Shown piece after piece: positions 31,637 to 40,355 of a DNA stretch of 64,000 nucleotides. The DNA lies in contig NZ_NJGY01000001.1 in assembly GCF_002250505.1 (NCBI RefSeq), forward strand, positions 2,375,066 to 2,439,065, in the 5' to 3' direction. Position numbers and translations under genes: made by a program. The notes under the pieces were generated by a model. That model was not told the origin of the DNA. It did not search any database and was given only the letters and a program-made list of their open reading frames with translations. This DNA is from Janthinobacterium sp. PC23-8. Lineage in GTDB: Bacteria > Pseudomonadota > Gammaproteobacteria > Burkholderiales > Burkholderiaceae_D. The first letter of the stretch is position 1. Each line of letters begins with the position of its first letter.

Positions 31637-32131
31637 TTAGTTGGGAATATCGGCTATCGGTATCAACATGATCAGCGGATCGTCAGGCAAGGACGTAAAT
31701 CCGTATTTTTGATAGAACAGCGCACCTTGCGGCGCTTTGGCATCGACAAACAAGGCAAAACCGCCCACTTCCGCCGCCGCCGATTTCACACGCTTCATGG
31801 CTGATATCAGCAGCAATTCGCCAAAGCCCCGACCTTGATGGCGCTGCGCGATAGCAAGCCGTGCCAGAGTGAAACCAGGTACCTTGCTGGGAAGCCTTTT
31901 CATCATAGGTGCGGGAATGGATTCCCTGGCCGTCATCGAACGAACTGCCAATGCGAAATAGCCAATAATCTCCGCCGGCTCCGCATCATCGACTAATACA
32001 AAGGTTCGCGATGCACCATGCCGTTGATGTTGCCTTGCCGTTGTTTGCAACCATGTATCCAGTACAGGTATGCCACAATTAAACCGTGCTACATCATGTA
32101 CTGGTTCCAACCCCCTCACGAAATACGCCAT
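31637..32131 (-). CDS. GNAT acetyltransferase toxin (TacT-like)
   Basis: 164-residue GNAT-fold protein of the TacT/AtaT type. In known systems these toxins acetylate the amino group of charged tRNAs and stop translation. The acetyl-CoA loop is QRHQGRGFGELLL, and the C-terminal Tyr region (FYQKYGFTSLPDDPLIMLIP) and N-terminal FNCGIPVLDTWLQTTARQ are typical. Its start overlaps the DUF1778 gene by 38 bp, the standard antitoxin-toxin order. Confidence 0.87.
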   Translation of the reverse strand: MAYFVRGLEPVHDVARFNCGIPVLDTWLQTTARQHQRHGASRTFVLVDDAEPAEIIGYFALAVRSMTARESIPAPMMKRLPSKVPGFTLARLAIAQRHQGRGFGELLLISAMKRVKSAAAEVGGFALFVDAKAPQGALFYQKYGFTSLPDDPLIMLIPIADIPN

Positions 32132-32408
32132 TTGCTACTTTCTGTTCATAATTCTCAAAAGCCATGGTGAGGGCCTTATTTGGCCCCTTCGGATTTTCGA
32201 GTAAGTCAATCATCATGGCAGCGTCGCGACGCGAATAACGAATCAGATGTTCACGATCAATGATCATTTCCGCTTTTTCCAATGCCGCTTGAACCAAAAA
32301 TTGATTCAAGGTAGCGCCGGTCAACTCAGCCGCCTCTTGAAGTTTCTCAGCAACCGAGCTGGAAACTCTGGCCGTAATACGGCCGCGTTCTTCGATAACA
32401 CTCATCAT
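32094..32408 (-). CDS. DUF1778 antitoxin (TacA-like, ribbon-helix-helix)
   Basis: 104-residue antitoxin with an N-terminal ribbon-helix-helix DNA-binding region (ITARVSSSVAEKLQEAAELTGATLNQFLVQAALEKAEMII) and a C-terminal toxin-neutralising tail. It is transcribed first and probably autorepresses the pair. The 178 bp upstream is AT-rich (repeated TTACTTACT, TTTAAAATAATT), unlike the surrounding GC-rich DNA. That fits horizontal acquisition. The start may be either of two adjacent ATGs. Confidence 0.87.
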   Translation of the reverse strand: MMSVIEERGRITARVSSSVAEKLQEAAELTGATLNQFLVQAALEKAEMIIDREHLIRYSRRDAAMMIDLLENPKGPNKALTMAFENYEQKVANGVFREGVGTST

Positions 32409-32541
32409 GTAGTCCCATCATCTCGACAATTAGTCGGCCATCTTACTTACGTACAAACATTACATATAGCAATTTTACTTACTTTACTTACTTTAAAATA
32501 ATTAAACCAGTTTTTACCATTGGTATCCATCATAGCACAAA

Positions 32542-32580
32542 GGGGTCAATTTGGCGCCACAATGGAGACAAATTGACTCC
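32542..32580. repeat. 12-bp inverted repeat between ung and the TA pair (REP-like)
   Basis: The arms GGGGTCAATTTG and CAAATTGACTCC match over 12 bp with one mismatch, separated by 15 nt. It lies 7 bp after the ung stop. It could serve as an ung terminator, but the GGGGTCAA head resembles RAYT-type REP sequences. The region 32409-32541 otherwise holds only the AT-rich TA promoter region. Confidence 0.5.
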
Positions 32581-32586
32581 ACTTAA

Positions 32587-33249
32587 CTATGCCCAGGTAA
32601 TTTCAGCCGTCCCGTGCATCCTCAAATAGTCATTTGTTTGACTGAACGGCTTGCTGCCGAAAAAACCCCGGTGCGCGGACAGAGGTGATGGATGCGGCGC
32701 CGTCAGTACCAAGTGCTTGCCCTCGTCGATCAGCGCACGCTTGGCGATCGCATACGCCCCCCACAAAATGAAGACGACGCCCTCGCGCTCCTGCGACAGA
32801 TGGCGGATCGCGCTGTCGGTCAGCTTTTCCCAGCCCTTGCCCGCATGCGAGCCGGCCGCGCCCGAGCGTACGGTTAAAACGCTGTTGAGCAAAAATACGC
32901 CTTGCCCGGCCCAGTCGCTCAGATCCGTGCTGGTGCGCGCCACGCCGACATCGCTTTTCAATTCCTTGAAGATATTTTGCAAACTGGGCTGGGCGCGCGT
33001 GCCCTCGGGTATCGAAAAGCACAAGCCCATGGCCGCGCCCGGCGTGTGATACGGGTCCTGCCCCAGGATCACCACCTTGACCTGCTCGAACGGCGCCAGG
33101 TCGAACGCGCGGAAAATCGCTTTACCGGGTGGAAAACACGGCCCGGCCGCATATTCTTCCTTGACGAACGCCGCCAGCGTAGCCCACCAGGGCTGCTCGA
33201 ATTCGGCATGCAGCCGCTGTTTCCAGGATGGCTCGATACGTACTTCCAT
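32587..33249 (-). CDS. ung: Uracil-DNA glycosylase
   Basis: 220-residue family 1 UDG that removes uracil from DNA. The water-activating motif is GQDPYH (residues 63-68), with PSLQNIFKEL, LLLNSVLTVR-like FLLNSVLTVRSGAAGSHAGKGWE, and the C-terminal HPSPLSAHRGFFGSKPFS motif. The start at ATG 33249 is supported by GGAG 5 nt upstream; a frame from 33273 adds 8 residues without support. Confidence 0.97.
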   Translation of the reverse strand: MEVRIEPSWKQRLHAEFEQPWWATLAAFVKEEYAAGPCFPPGKAIFRAFDLAPFEQVKVVILGQDPYHTPGAAMGLCFSIPEGTRAQPSLQNIFKELKSDVGVARTSTDLSDWAGQGVFLLNSVLTVRSGAAGSHAGKGWEKLTDSAIRHLSQEREGVVFILWGAYAIAKRALIDEGKHLVLTAPHPSPLSAHRGFFGSKPFSQTNDYLRMHGTAEITWA

Positions 33250-33321
33250 GATAACTCCACAATTTTTTAGCAAACAAAGTATAGACTGCCAAGCAATATG
33301 GCTGCTTTACATTTCCATAAA

Positions 33322-33352
33322 GGAAAAGCCGCCCGGCTTGCGCGGGGCGGCT
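33322..33352 (-). terminator. Terminator downstream of lipA
   Basis: On the minus strand, AGCCGCCC and GGGCGGCT arms (8 bp) with a 10-nt loop are followed by TTTTCCTTT, 27 bp after the lipA stop. Confidence 0.75.
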
Positions 33353-33378
33353 AGATCTGATCGTTTGTGATGACTTAC

Positions 33379-34395
33379 TTACACGTTCAGTGCCGACTCC
33401 ACGCCAGCCATATGCGCCTGCTCATCCGCATGGTACGAGCTGCGCACCATGGCGCCGACGGCGGCGTGGGTGAAGCCCATTTTGTAGGCTTCTTCTTCGA
33501 ACATCTTGAACACGTCCGGGTGCACGTAGCGGCGTACCGGCAGATGGCTGTTTGATGGCGCCAGGTATTGGCCGATGGTCAGCATGTCGATGTCGTGCTC
33601 GCGCATGTCGCGCATCACTTGCAGGATTTCCTCGTCCGTCTCGCCCAGGCCGACCATGATGCCGGACTTGGTTTTCACGTCCGGGTACATGGCCTTGAAG
33701 TCCTTCAGCAGTTTCAAGGAATGCATGTAGTCCGAACCGGGGCGCGCTTCCTTGTACAGGCGCGGCGCCGTTTCCAGGTTGTGGTTCATAACGTCAGGCA
33801 AGCCATCCTTGAACAGGTTCAGGGCTTTTTCCAGGCGGCCGCGGAAGTCGGGCACCAGCACTTCGATGCGGGTGTTCGGCGACAGGGCGCGCGTTTGCTG
33901 GATGCACTCGACGAAGTGGCCGGCGCCGCCGTCGCGCAGGTCGTCGCGGTCGACCGAGGTGATGACGACGTAGTTCAGGCGCAGCTTGGCGATGGTTTTC
34001 GACAGGTTGGCCGGCTCGTCCTTGTCCAGCGGATCAGGGCGGCCGTGGCCGACGTCGCAGAACGGGCAGCGGCGCGTGCACTTGTCGCCCATGATCATGA
34101 AGGTGGCGGTGCCCTTGCCGAAGCATTCGCCGATATTCGGGCAGCTCGCTTCTTCGCACACGGTCACCAGCTTGTTTTCACGCAGGATGTCCTTGATCTC
34201 ATAGAAGCGGGTCGAGGCCGAAGCGGCCTTGACGCGGATCCAGTCCGGCTTTTTCAGGCGCTCGATCTGTTCGATCGGCACGATCTTGATCGGGATGCGC
34301 GAGGTCTTGCTGGCGCCTTTTTGCTTGTCGCTCGGGTTGTAGACGGGAGCGGCGGCGGCGACGGGGGCGGTGCTGGAAATGGTCTCAGAAGTCAT
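33379..34395 (-). CDS. lipA: Lipoyl synthase (radical SAM)
   Basis: 338-residue enzyme inserting two sulfurs into protein-bound octanoyl groups. It has two [4Fe-4S] sets: C80, C85 and C91 ([14 protein letters not shown]), and radical-SAM C106, C110 and C113 ([10 protein letters not shown]). The usual C-terminal RSSYHADEQ motif is also present. The start at ATG 34395 lies outside lipB. A frame from 34479 or 34440 would overlap lipB. It is 37 bp downstream of lipB and is closed by a hairpin terminator. Confidence 0.96.
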   Translation of the reverse strand: MTSETISSTAPVAAAAPVYNPSDKQKGASKTSRIPIKIVPIEQIERLKKPDWIRVKAASASTRFYEIKDILRENKLVTVCEEASCPNIGECFGKGTATFMIMGDKCTRRCPFCDVGHGRPDPLDKDEPANLSKTIAKLRLNYVVITSVDRDDLRDGGAGHFVECIQQTRALSPNTRIEVLVPDFRGRLEKALNLFKDGLPDVMNHNLETAPRLYKEARPGSDYMHSLKLLKDFKAMYPDVKTKSGIMVGLGETDEEILQVMRDMREHDIDMLTIGQYLAPSNSHLPVRRYVHPDVFKMFEEEAYKMGFTHAAVGAMVRSSYHADEQAHMAGVESALNV

Positions 34396-34432
34396 GGCTG
34401 CGAGCCCTTGACGGGCATGTTGGTTTGTTTGC

Positions 34433-35143
34433 TCAGGCATCCGCTGCCTGAGGCGCGCCTGCGGCGCTCTGCTGTACATCGAGTAATACGGTCAGTTCAC
34501 GGGCCAGCGCATGTTGCACGTCGGCCAGCGGGGCGTCCACGCCCATGCTGCGCATGTCGACCGTTTTCAGGCCGGAATAGCCGCAAGGGTTAATCCAGGA
34601 AAACGGCGCCAGGTCCATCGCCACATTGAGCGACACGCCATGGTAGGTGCAGCCGTTGCCGCGCACCTTCAAGCCCAGCGCGGCGATCTTGGCGCCTTTG
34701 TCGGGTCCGCCGGCGATGTAAATGCCGGGCGCGCCATCGATGCGCTCGCCTGCAAGATTATACGCCGCCAGCACATTGATGATGGCCTGCTCGATTTTAT
34801 GCACGAACTGGCGCGCATAGAGCTTGCCGCCGGGCTTGTTGCGGCGCAGGTCCATCAGCAGGTAAATCACCACCTGGCCGGGGCCGTGGAAGGTCACTTC
34901 GCCGCCGCGGTCGGTCTGCACCACGGGAATGGCATGTTCTTCAATCGCGGCGCCGGCCAGCAAGTGGCCACGGTCGGCCGCCAGGCCCAGGGTGAACACG
35001 GGCGGGTGCTCGACGATCCACAGTTCGTCGCGCGTCTCGGTCGTGCGCGCATCGGTAAATGCGCGCATGGCGGCAAAGGTCGGCTCGTAATCGACGCGGC
35101 CCAGCTCGCGGATCAGGGCCGCTTCGGTTCGGGTGGTGGTCAT
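34433..35143 (-). CDS. lipB: Lipoyl(octanoyl) transferase
   Basis: 236-residue enzyme transferring octanoate from ACP to lipoyl domains. Signatures are [34 protein letters not shown], the catalytic Lys region [22 protein letters not shown], and the catalytic Cys in [16 protein letters not shown]. In many relatives ybeD directly precedes lipB. Here a MocR gene and a LysR remnant separate them. Confidence 0.96.
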   Translation of the reverse strand: MTTTRTEAALIRELGRVDYEPTFAAMRAFTDARTTETRDELWIVEHPPVFTLGLAADRGHLLAGAAIEEHAIPVVQTDRGGEVTFHGPGQVVIYLLMDLRRNKPGGKLYARQFVHKIEQAIINVLAAYNLAGERIDGAPGIYIAGGPDKGAKIAALGLKVRGNGCTYHGVSLNVAMDLAPFSWINPCGYSGLKTVDMRSMGVDAPLADVQHALARELTVLLDVQQSAAGAPQAADA

Positions 35144-35198
35144 GACAGATTATGTAATCGGCTGCCGGCGCGCGGTGGACGCTGCGGCGAAGCCGTGA

Positions 35199-36707
35199 TT
35201 ATACCGCCACCGTGGCGCCAGGATCGGGCATGGCTCGGATCTGCAACAACAGGTGCGCCAATTTCGGTGCCGCCAGCCGGATCTGCGCCGGGTTCAGGGC
35301 CGTGTAGCCGATCAGCACGGCCGGCGGCAGGCTTACCTGCTGACAACATTCGCCCAGCCCCTGCAGCGCCAGGCCGGCCTGCGCGGCGCGCGCGCAAAAA
35401 GCCGCTTCGTCGCTGCCGGGCGGCAGCCACAGCACGCAGTGAAAACCGGCTTGCTGGCCAGAAATAGTGTAGCGGCCGGGCGCCAGTTGTTCCAGGCAGG
35501 TCAGCAGCAGGTCGCGCCGCTCCTTGTAGGCCAGGCGCGCCTGGCGCAGATGACGCACAAAGGCGCTGTCTTCCATCCAGGCGGCCAGCGCCAGCTGCTC
35601 CGTCACGCCCACCGAGCGGCCCGTCACTTGCAAGGTGCGCAGCAGCAGGGGACGCAAACCGGGCGGCAACACCATGAAGCCCAGGCGCAGGCCGGCAAAC
35701 AGGGTCTTGTTGAAGCTGCCGCAATAGATCACGCGCTGATACTGATCGAGCGATTTGAGGGCCGCCAGCGGCGCGCTTTGGTAGTTGAATTCACTGTCGT
35801 AATCGTCTTCCACCACCCAGGCGCCGTTGTCGCTGGCCCAGTCGAGCAGGGCCAGGCGGCGCGTGACGGACATCGCCACACCCAGCGGCGACTGGTGCGC
35901 CGGCGTGACATACACCAGGCTGGCGTCGGCATGCGCCTGCAGCGCGGCGCAATCGATGCCTTCGGCGTCGACCGCGATATCGACCGGGACGGCGCCGGCC
36001 AGGGTGAACAGGGTGCGCGCGGCAGGGTAGCCGGGGTCTTCCAGGCAGACCTTGTCGCCCGGGCGCACGGTGGCGCGCGCGACCAGGTCGAGCGCGTGAC
36101 CGATGCCGGTGGTGATCACGACGTCTTGCGGGTCGCAGCGGATGCCGCGGTACTTGGCGAGGTAGTCGGCAATCTGCCGGCGCAATGCGGGTGCGCCGGC
36201 CGGGTCGGCGCTGCACAGCTGGGCCGGCGTGGCGGCAGCCAGCGCCCTGGCTGCGCAGCGCGACCAGGAGGCGGTCGAGAACAGGGCCGCGTCGGCGCGT
36301 CCGCCAACAAAGGCCAGGGCGTCGCGCACGCCGGTATCCGGCAGCAGCTGGGGCAGAGGCAGGGCGGCACTGGCACCGGCTGCCCGTTGCTCCGGCAGGG
36401 CGAAGCCGGCCATCAGGAAACGTTCCGGCACCACCGCGCACACGCGCGTGCCGGAACCGGGCACGCGCGTGACATAAGCTTGCGCATGCAGGCGGTCGAA
36501 CACGGTTTCGATGGTGCCGCGCGACAATTCCCAGCGCGCCGCCAGGGTCCGGCTCGATGGCAGGCGGCTGCCGGCCGGCAAAGTCTTGCCGAGGATGGCC
36601 GCGCGCAACGCCTCATACGCGCCATCCTGCTTGCTGACACCGGGTTGGTCCAGCCAGCTGGCAGGGCGCGGCAAATCCGGGGCTAGCGGTAATTTTCCTG
36701 ACGGCAT
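35199..36707 (-). CDS. MocR/PdxR-type GntR-aminotransferase regulator
   Basis: About 502-residue fusion of a GntR winged helix (about residues 30-95, GAYEALRAAILGKTLPAGSRLPSSRTLAARWELSRGTIETVFDRL) to a type I aminotransferase fold. The PLP lysine is in VIYCGSFNKTLFAGLRLGFM and the Asp/Tyr region is WVVEDDYDSEFNYQ. Relatives (PdxR, GabR, TauR) sense PLP or amino-compound adducts. The start at 36707 was chosen because a direct-repeat operator candidate (36716-36733) lies just upstream. An ATG at 36758 would put that site inside the coding sequence. The gene separates lipB from ybeD. Confidence 0.88.
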   Translation of the reverse strand: MPSGKLPLAPDLPRPASWLDQPGVSKQDGAYEALRAAILGKTLPAGSRLPSSRTLAARWELSRGTIETVFDRLHAQAYVTRVPGSGTRVCAVVPERFLMAGFALPEQRAAGASAALPLPQLLPDTGVRDALAFVGGRADAALFSTASWSRCAARALAAATPAQLCSADPAGAPALRRQIADYLAKYRGIRCDPQDVVITTGIGHALDLVARATVRPGDKVCLEDPGYPAARTLFTLAGAVPVDIAVDAEGIDCAALQAHADASLVYVTPAHQSPLGVAMSVTRRLALLDWASDNGAWVVEDDYDSEFNYQSAPLAALKSLDQYQRVIYCGSFNKTLFAGLRLGFMVLPPGLRPLLLRTLQVTGRSVGVTEQLALAAWMEDSAFVRHLRQARLAYKERRDLLLTCLEQLAPGRYTISGQQAGFHCVLWLPPGSDEAAFCARAAQAGLALQGLGECCQQVSLPPAVLIGYTALNPAQIRLAAPKLAHLLLQIRAMPDPGATVAV

Positions 36708-36715
36708 AGAGAATC

Positions 36716-36733
36716 GTCCAAGTGGTCCAATGG
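36716..36733. promoter_or_regulatory. GTCCAA direct repeat, candidate MocR operator
   Basis: GTCCAAGTG and GTCCAATGG are adjacent direct repeats (9-bp period) immediately before the MocR start. Directly repeated half-sites near the regulator start are typical of the MocR/GabR class. The function is inferred. Confidence 0.5.
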
Positions 36734-36837
36734 TTTTTCGTGCTAACGGCAACCGCATTACACCACAACCATTCTACTCTCACCGTTCTGGTGCGCCAGC
36801 CCTGGCCTGCCACTTTATTTTGGTACAACATCAAAAC

Positions 36838-37203
36838 ACCGCCCTCGCCCTGGGCCTGGAGCGCCATCCTGCTGTTGCGGGTCTGCCCGCCGCGCCGGGC
36901 GACCTGGCGCAGGCAACCTTGCTGCGCTCGCTCGCGCCCTGGCAGCCGTGGCTGGCGGCGGCGGGCTTGCCACTGGCCGAGCCGGCCGGTGGCGTACTGT
37001 ACGAGGATTTGTCGATGCTGATACGTTCGGCCATCGATGGCGACGGCGTGGCGCTGGTGCGCCATGCGATCGTGCTGCAGGAGCTGGCGGAAGGACGGCT
37101 GGTGCGCCTGTTCGACCTGGTCGCGCCCAGCAAGGACGCGTACTACCTGGTCAGCCCGCCCGCTGCGGCCGGGCGGGAACCGGTAGTGGCCTTCAGCGCC
37201 TGA
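36838..37203 (+). pseudogene. 3' remnant of a LysR-family regulator
   Basis: An open stretch encodes only the C-terminal part of a GcvA-type LysR effector domain. The visible run is PGDLAQATLLRSLAPWQPWLAAAG, then GGVLYEDLSMLIRSAIDGDGVALVRH, then LQELAEGRLVRLFDLVAPSKDAYYLVSPP, ending VVAFSA. The helix-turn-helix and first effector lobe are missing, and no start or ribosome site supports translation. The gap 36708-37243 holds nothing else recognisable apart from the MocR operator candidate. It is likely the stump of a regulator lost when this insertion region was rearranged. Confidence 0.7.
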
Positions 37204-37243
37204 CTGAACGAGGAAATCGCCGCTTTCCAGGCAGGGCAGCTGC

Positions 37244-37519
37244 TTACATCACGATCTTGACCATCGGATGCGCCGACAGCGCGTTGTACAGTGCGTCGAG
37301 CTGTTCGCGGCTGACGGCGCGCACGGTAACGGTCAGGCCCGTGTAATTGCCCTTGCCCGAAGGACGCACTTCCAGCTTGCCTTCATGGAAGGTGGGATCA
37401 TGGCTGACCACCAGCGCGGTGATCGTGGGTGCGAAGTCGATATGCGTCGGCCCCATGATCTTGATGGGAAAGTCGCTCGGGTATTCGATCAGCGATTCGC
37501 TGGGAGGGATGGTTTGCAT
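37244..37519 (-). CDS. ybeD: DUF493 family protein (YbeD-like)
   Basis: 91-residue YbeD/DUF493 protein with the conserved core YPSDFPIKIMGPTHIDFAPTITALV and GNYTGLTVTVRAVSREQLDALYNALSAHPMVKIVM, an ACT-like fold. ATG 37519 gives the normal family length. It is usually the neighbour of lipB and is suspected to have a regulatory role in lipoylation. Here it is 2.1 kb from lipB because of the MocR/LysR-remnant segment. Confidence 0.9.
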   Translation of the reverse strand: MQTIPPSESLIEYPSDFPIKIMGPTHIDFAPTITALVVSHDPTFHEGKLEVRPSGKGNYTGLTVTVRAVSREQLDALYNALSAHPMVKIVM

Positions 37520-37626
37520 GGTGGTTCCAATCAGAAGCGGTGAGGGCGGGGCGCGCCCGCATAAGGCCGTATTGTAGCGAAATTCGCCCACCGACGATGC
37601 CGGCGCCGCCTGCCCGTCGATGCAGC

Positions 37627-37653
37627 AAAAAAAAGCCAGCTGGGTAAGCTGGC
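37627..37653 (-). terminator. Intrinsic terminator (minus strand)
   Basis: The arms GCCAGCT and AGCTGGC with a 5-nt loop are followed on the minus strand by eight T. It lies downstream of the DUF6600-type gene (stop at 37832) and upstream of ybeD. Confidence 0.75.
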
Positions 37654-37702
37654 AAAAACTATTTCGCTTGCACAAAATAGCCGGAAAAATCGCTGCTGTC
37701 TC

Positions 37703-37727
37703 GCCGCACGGCGTTGCGCCGTGCGGC
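37703..37727. repeat. Perfect 11-bp palindromic hairpin
   Basis: GCCGCACGGCG and CGCCGTGCGGC are exact reverse complements around TTG, with no T-run. It sits in the 312-bp gap 37520-37831 beside the terminator at 37627-37653. Apart from these two hairpins I see nothing in that gap. Confidence 0.6.
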
Positions 37728-37831
37728 AATGACGCTACTGTAGAGAAGACACCGATGATTTACTTCCGGCATGTGATGAACTGTCGGTTTGAAGGCATGA
37801 ACCGGCTGAAATTGCCGCCAGACGGTACTGT

Positions 37832-39427
37832 TCAGCGCTCCGTTTCCTGGAGGCGGCCACTGCCGCGCCCCTGGCTGGGGCGTTCGCGCGCCTGACCGCC
37901 GCGCTCGGCGCGCGCTTCGTTGGCAGTGGCAGGACGGGGGGCCGGCATCGCCGGCGCGGCAGGCGGCAGGGACTGTGGCGTCTGGCGGTTGCCGCGATCG
38001 AACCGGTCGCCGCGCTCACTGCGATCAGGCCGCTCGGCACGCTCGCCGCGCCAGGACGGACGGCCCGGCTGGGCGATCGTATCCTGTACCGGCGGCAGGA
38101 CGGGCGCGGCGGGCATGGCCGGTGCGGCTGGTGTGGCAGGCAGCGGCGGGCGCCGCGGTTCGCGCACCGGCATGGCGATATCCTCGGTCTGCAGACGGCC
38201 GCCACGGTTGCTCCAGTCGCGGCGCGGAAAATCAGGACGATTTGCTTCGCGCGGCGCACGCTGCCAGGCGGCGCCAGGGGCGGGCAAGGGCGCGCCGCCC
38301 AGGGGCACGTTATGCACCTGCGGCGGCGGCATCGTCGTCCCGCCATCGCGCCGGGGCTGGTCACGTTCCTGGTACCGGTTCCGGTTCCGGTCCCGGTCCC
38401 GGTCCCGGTCGCCGGGCATATAGCGCTCGCGCGGCGACAGCGGGAACCAGCCCATGCCGGGGCCTTGGCCGGGTCGGTATTGCAGACCCGGCCGGGGGCC
38501 GTGATCGCCACTGGCCCAGCCCACCAGCGCCGGCGCCCAGGCGCTGCGGACCCGTTCGCGGCCCGGCGCCCAGCCCCAGCGCTGGCCGACCTGCACCCAG
38601 CGGCCATAGTGCGACGGCGCATAGCCCCAGGGTGCATTGTCGATCCAGGTCCAGCCCCACGGCGCGATCCAGCGCCAAAGGCCATCGCTGTACGGCGCCC
38701 AGCCCACGGGCACCGCGCGCGGCAGCCACAGCGGGCCGTATTCGGCGTCTTCCTGCCACGTGCCATGGCGGTCCAGCTCTTCATAGCCGGTCATGTCTTC
38801 GGTCACATAGCGCAGCGCCGGCGAAGCCGCCACTACCGTTTCGGGCCAGCGGTCAAAGGCGATGCGCTGCAGCGGGCCGGTGCGCAACTCCTCGTCCGTC
38901 AGTTCGGCGCGCTTGCCGGCGCGCAGCATCACGCTGGCCGTGCCGCCATCGATATCGGCCGCGCCTTCGAGCACGCTGACCACGCTGGTGCCGGGCAGGC
39001 GTTCGGCATCGACGCGCACCCAGCCCAGCTGCGTCAGCACCACGCGCGCCTGGGCGGTGGTCACTTCCAGGCCGCGCAGGGCGTCAGGATTGCGCACCCG
39101 CACGCTGACGCTGCCGTAGCCGAGGTGCAATGTGAAACGGTCCTCATCGAGCTGCGTCACTTCCAGCTCGGAATCGCCATCGAGACGCACGGCGGCGCCG
39201 CCGACGCGAAACTCGGCCAGCGCATGGCGCCGGGTGGTGATGCGGTTGTCGCTGCTGACGGGCCAGTTGAGCAGGGCGTCCTGCGGCTCGCCATCGCCGG
39301 CGCGCACCAGCACTTGCCCTTCGACCGTGGAGATGCGCCCCACCCGCTCGGGGGGATCGGCCAGCGCTGGCGCACCGGCCGCAGACAGCACGAGGGCAAA
39401 CACGGCATGGAGGAAAGACGGACGCAT
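37832..39427 (-). CDS. FecR-like / DUF6600 exported protein with Pro/Arg-rich tail
   Basis: 531-residue exported protein with a signal peptide (cleavage near ALA-DPP). A FecR-like beta domain (about 30-170, GRISTVEGQVLVRAGDGEPQDALLNWPVSSDNRITT...GGAAVRLDGDSELEV) is followed by a Trp/Tyr-rich DUF6600 region (about 215-300: GPLWLPRAVPVGWAPYSDGLWRWIAPWGWTWID). The tail is Pro/Arg/Gly-rich and low-complexity. Family function is unknown; envelope association is inferred. A hexanucleotide tandem repeat in the gene encodes an Asp-Arg run. It stands alone with a terminator downstream. Confidence 0.82.
   Translation of the reverse strand: MRPSFLHAVFALVLSAAGAPALADPPERVGRISTVEGQVLVRAGDGEPQDALLNWPVSSDNRITTRRHALAEFRVGGAAVRLDGDSELEVTQLDEDRFTLHLGYGSVSVRVRNPDALRGLEVTTAQARVVLTQLGWVRVDAERLPGTSVVSVLEGAADIDGGTASVMLRAGKRAELTDEELRTGPLQRIAFDRWPETVVAASPALRYVTEDMTGYEELDRHGTWQEDAEYGPLWLPRAVPVGWAPYSDGLWRWIAPWGWTWIDNAPWGYAPSHYGRWVQVGQRWGWAPGRERVRSAWAPALVGWASGDHGPRPGLQYRPGQGPGMGWFPLSPRERYMPGDRDRDRDRNRNRYQERDQPRRDGGTTMPPPQVHNVPLGGAPLPAPGAAWQRAPREANRPDFPRRDWSNRGGRLQTEDIAMPVREPRRPPLPATPAAPAMPAAPVLPPVQDTIAQPGRPSWRGERAERPDRSERGDRFDRGNRQTPQSLPPAAPAMPAPRPATANEARAERGGQARERPSQGRGSGRLQETER
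38371..38412. repeat. Tandem hexanucleotide repeat (7 units) in the DUF6600 gene
   Basis: Units run GGTACC, GGTTCC, GGTTCC, then GGTCCC three times, then GGTCGC. Read on the minus strand they encode alternating Asp-Arg/Asn-Arg (GDRDRDRDRNRNRYQ). Six-base units keep the frame, so slippage would lengthen or shorten the charged run. Confidence 0.85.
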
Positions 39428-39540
39428 GATGGCGCTCCAGTTGGACGACGAAGTACGAACACTGTATAGAGATATGGCCCGATTACAGCCCGAGGCGCGT
39501 TACGCCACAAGCGGGCTTACAAATGATTGCAAGTGCGCCA

Positions 39541-40182
39541 TCAGGACGTGGCGTGCGCGCCACGTTTGACGAAAAACAGCGCCGCGCCGACGGCCATCAG
39601 CAGGCCGCCAAAAAAGCGGTTCTGCTTCCTGACGGCCCTGGCGTCGCGGAAAAAACGCTGCATCGACGACGCCAGGTACGCATAGCTGTGCATGACGATC
39701 AGGTCGATGGTGCACATGGTGACGGCCAGTATCAGCAGTTGCGGCAGCACGGGCGCGCCGGGGCTGATAAATTGCGGCAATACCGCCACCATGAAAATGA
39801 TGCCCTTGGGATTGGTCACATTGGTCAGGAAGCCGGTCAGCACGCGCCGGCCCATGCTCGGCAGCACGGCGGCCGCGTGCAGGTCGCCGGCCACGGCGAT
39901 CTTCGCGCGCCACTGCGACAGCCCCAGCCAAATCAGGTACAGCGCGCCGACGGTTTTCACGATATTGAAGGCCACTTCCGAGGCCAGCAGCAGGGAGCCG
40001 ACGCCGGCGCCGGCGATGAACAGCACCACCAGCAGGCCCAGTTGCAGACCGAGGATGGTGGCGCTGGTCTTTTTCACGCCATACGACAGGCCGTGCGACA
40101 TCGACAGCACGGCGCCGGAGCCGGGCGAGACGGCGATGATGGAAGCGGCAAGGACAAAGGCGATCCAGGTGGCAAAGCTCAT
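39541..40182 (-). CDS. LysE/RhtB-family amino acid exporter
   Basis: 213-residue LysE-type translocator with about six membrane helices. The N-terminal motif IIAVSPGSGAVLSMSHGLSYGVKKT and internal GFLTNVTNPKGIIFMVAVLPQF are family signatures. ATG 40182 gives the standard N terminus (MSFATWIAFVLAASI); a frame from 40212 adds ten residues. Substrate is probably an amino acid or homoserine-type compound, not determinable here. Confidence 0.88.
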   Translation of the reverse strand: MSFATWIAFVLAASIIAVSPGSGAVLSMSHGLSYGVKKTSATILGLQLGLLVVLFIAGAGVGSLLLASEVAFNIVKTVGALYLIWLGLSQWRAKIAVAGDLHAAAVLPSMGRRVLTGFLTNVTNPKGIIFMVAVLPQFISPGAPVLPQLLILAVTMCTIDLIVMHSYAYLASSMQRFFRDARAVRKQNRFFGGLLMAVGAALFFVKRGAHATS

Positions 40183-40297
40183 GCGAAATCCAGAAAGGAG
40201 AGGAAGCGGCAATTTTACCGCGCCGCGTGCGTCGCCGCCGGGCTGGCTGGGTTAAGATCATGCCAAGCTCCATTCTTGCATCCCAACCAATAAGAAC

Positions 40298-40354
40298 ATG
40301 ATGAACATTACACTTCTTTCCTTCGCCCCATGCACCGCCCCGGAGGGCTGCTGA
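40298..40354 (+). CDS. Possible 18-residue upstream peptide before DUF808 gene
   Basis: ATG 40298 opens an 18-codon frame ([18 protein letters not shown]) whose TGA ends 1 nt before the DUF808 ATG. The DUF808 ribosome site (GGAGG, 40342-40346) lies within it. Such spacing would allow translational coupling, but no ribosome site supports the peptide itself. Confidence 0.2.
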   Translation: MMNITLLSFAPCTAPEGC

Positions 40355-40355
40355 G

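Noticed and set aside
37577..37729. N-terminal extension of the ybeD frame to 37729
   Set aside because: It runs through the terminator and palindrome, and the 91-residue form from 37519 matches the family length.
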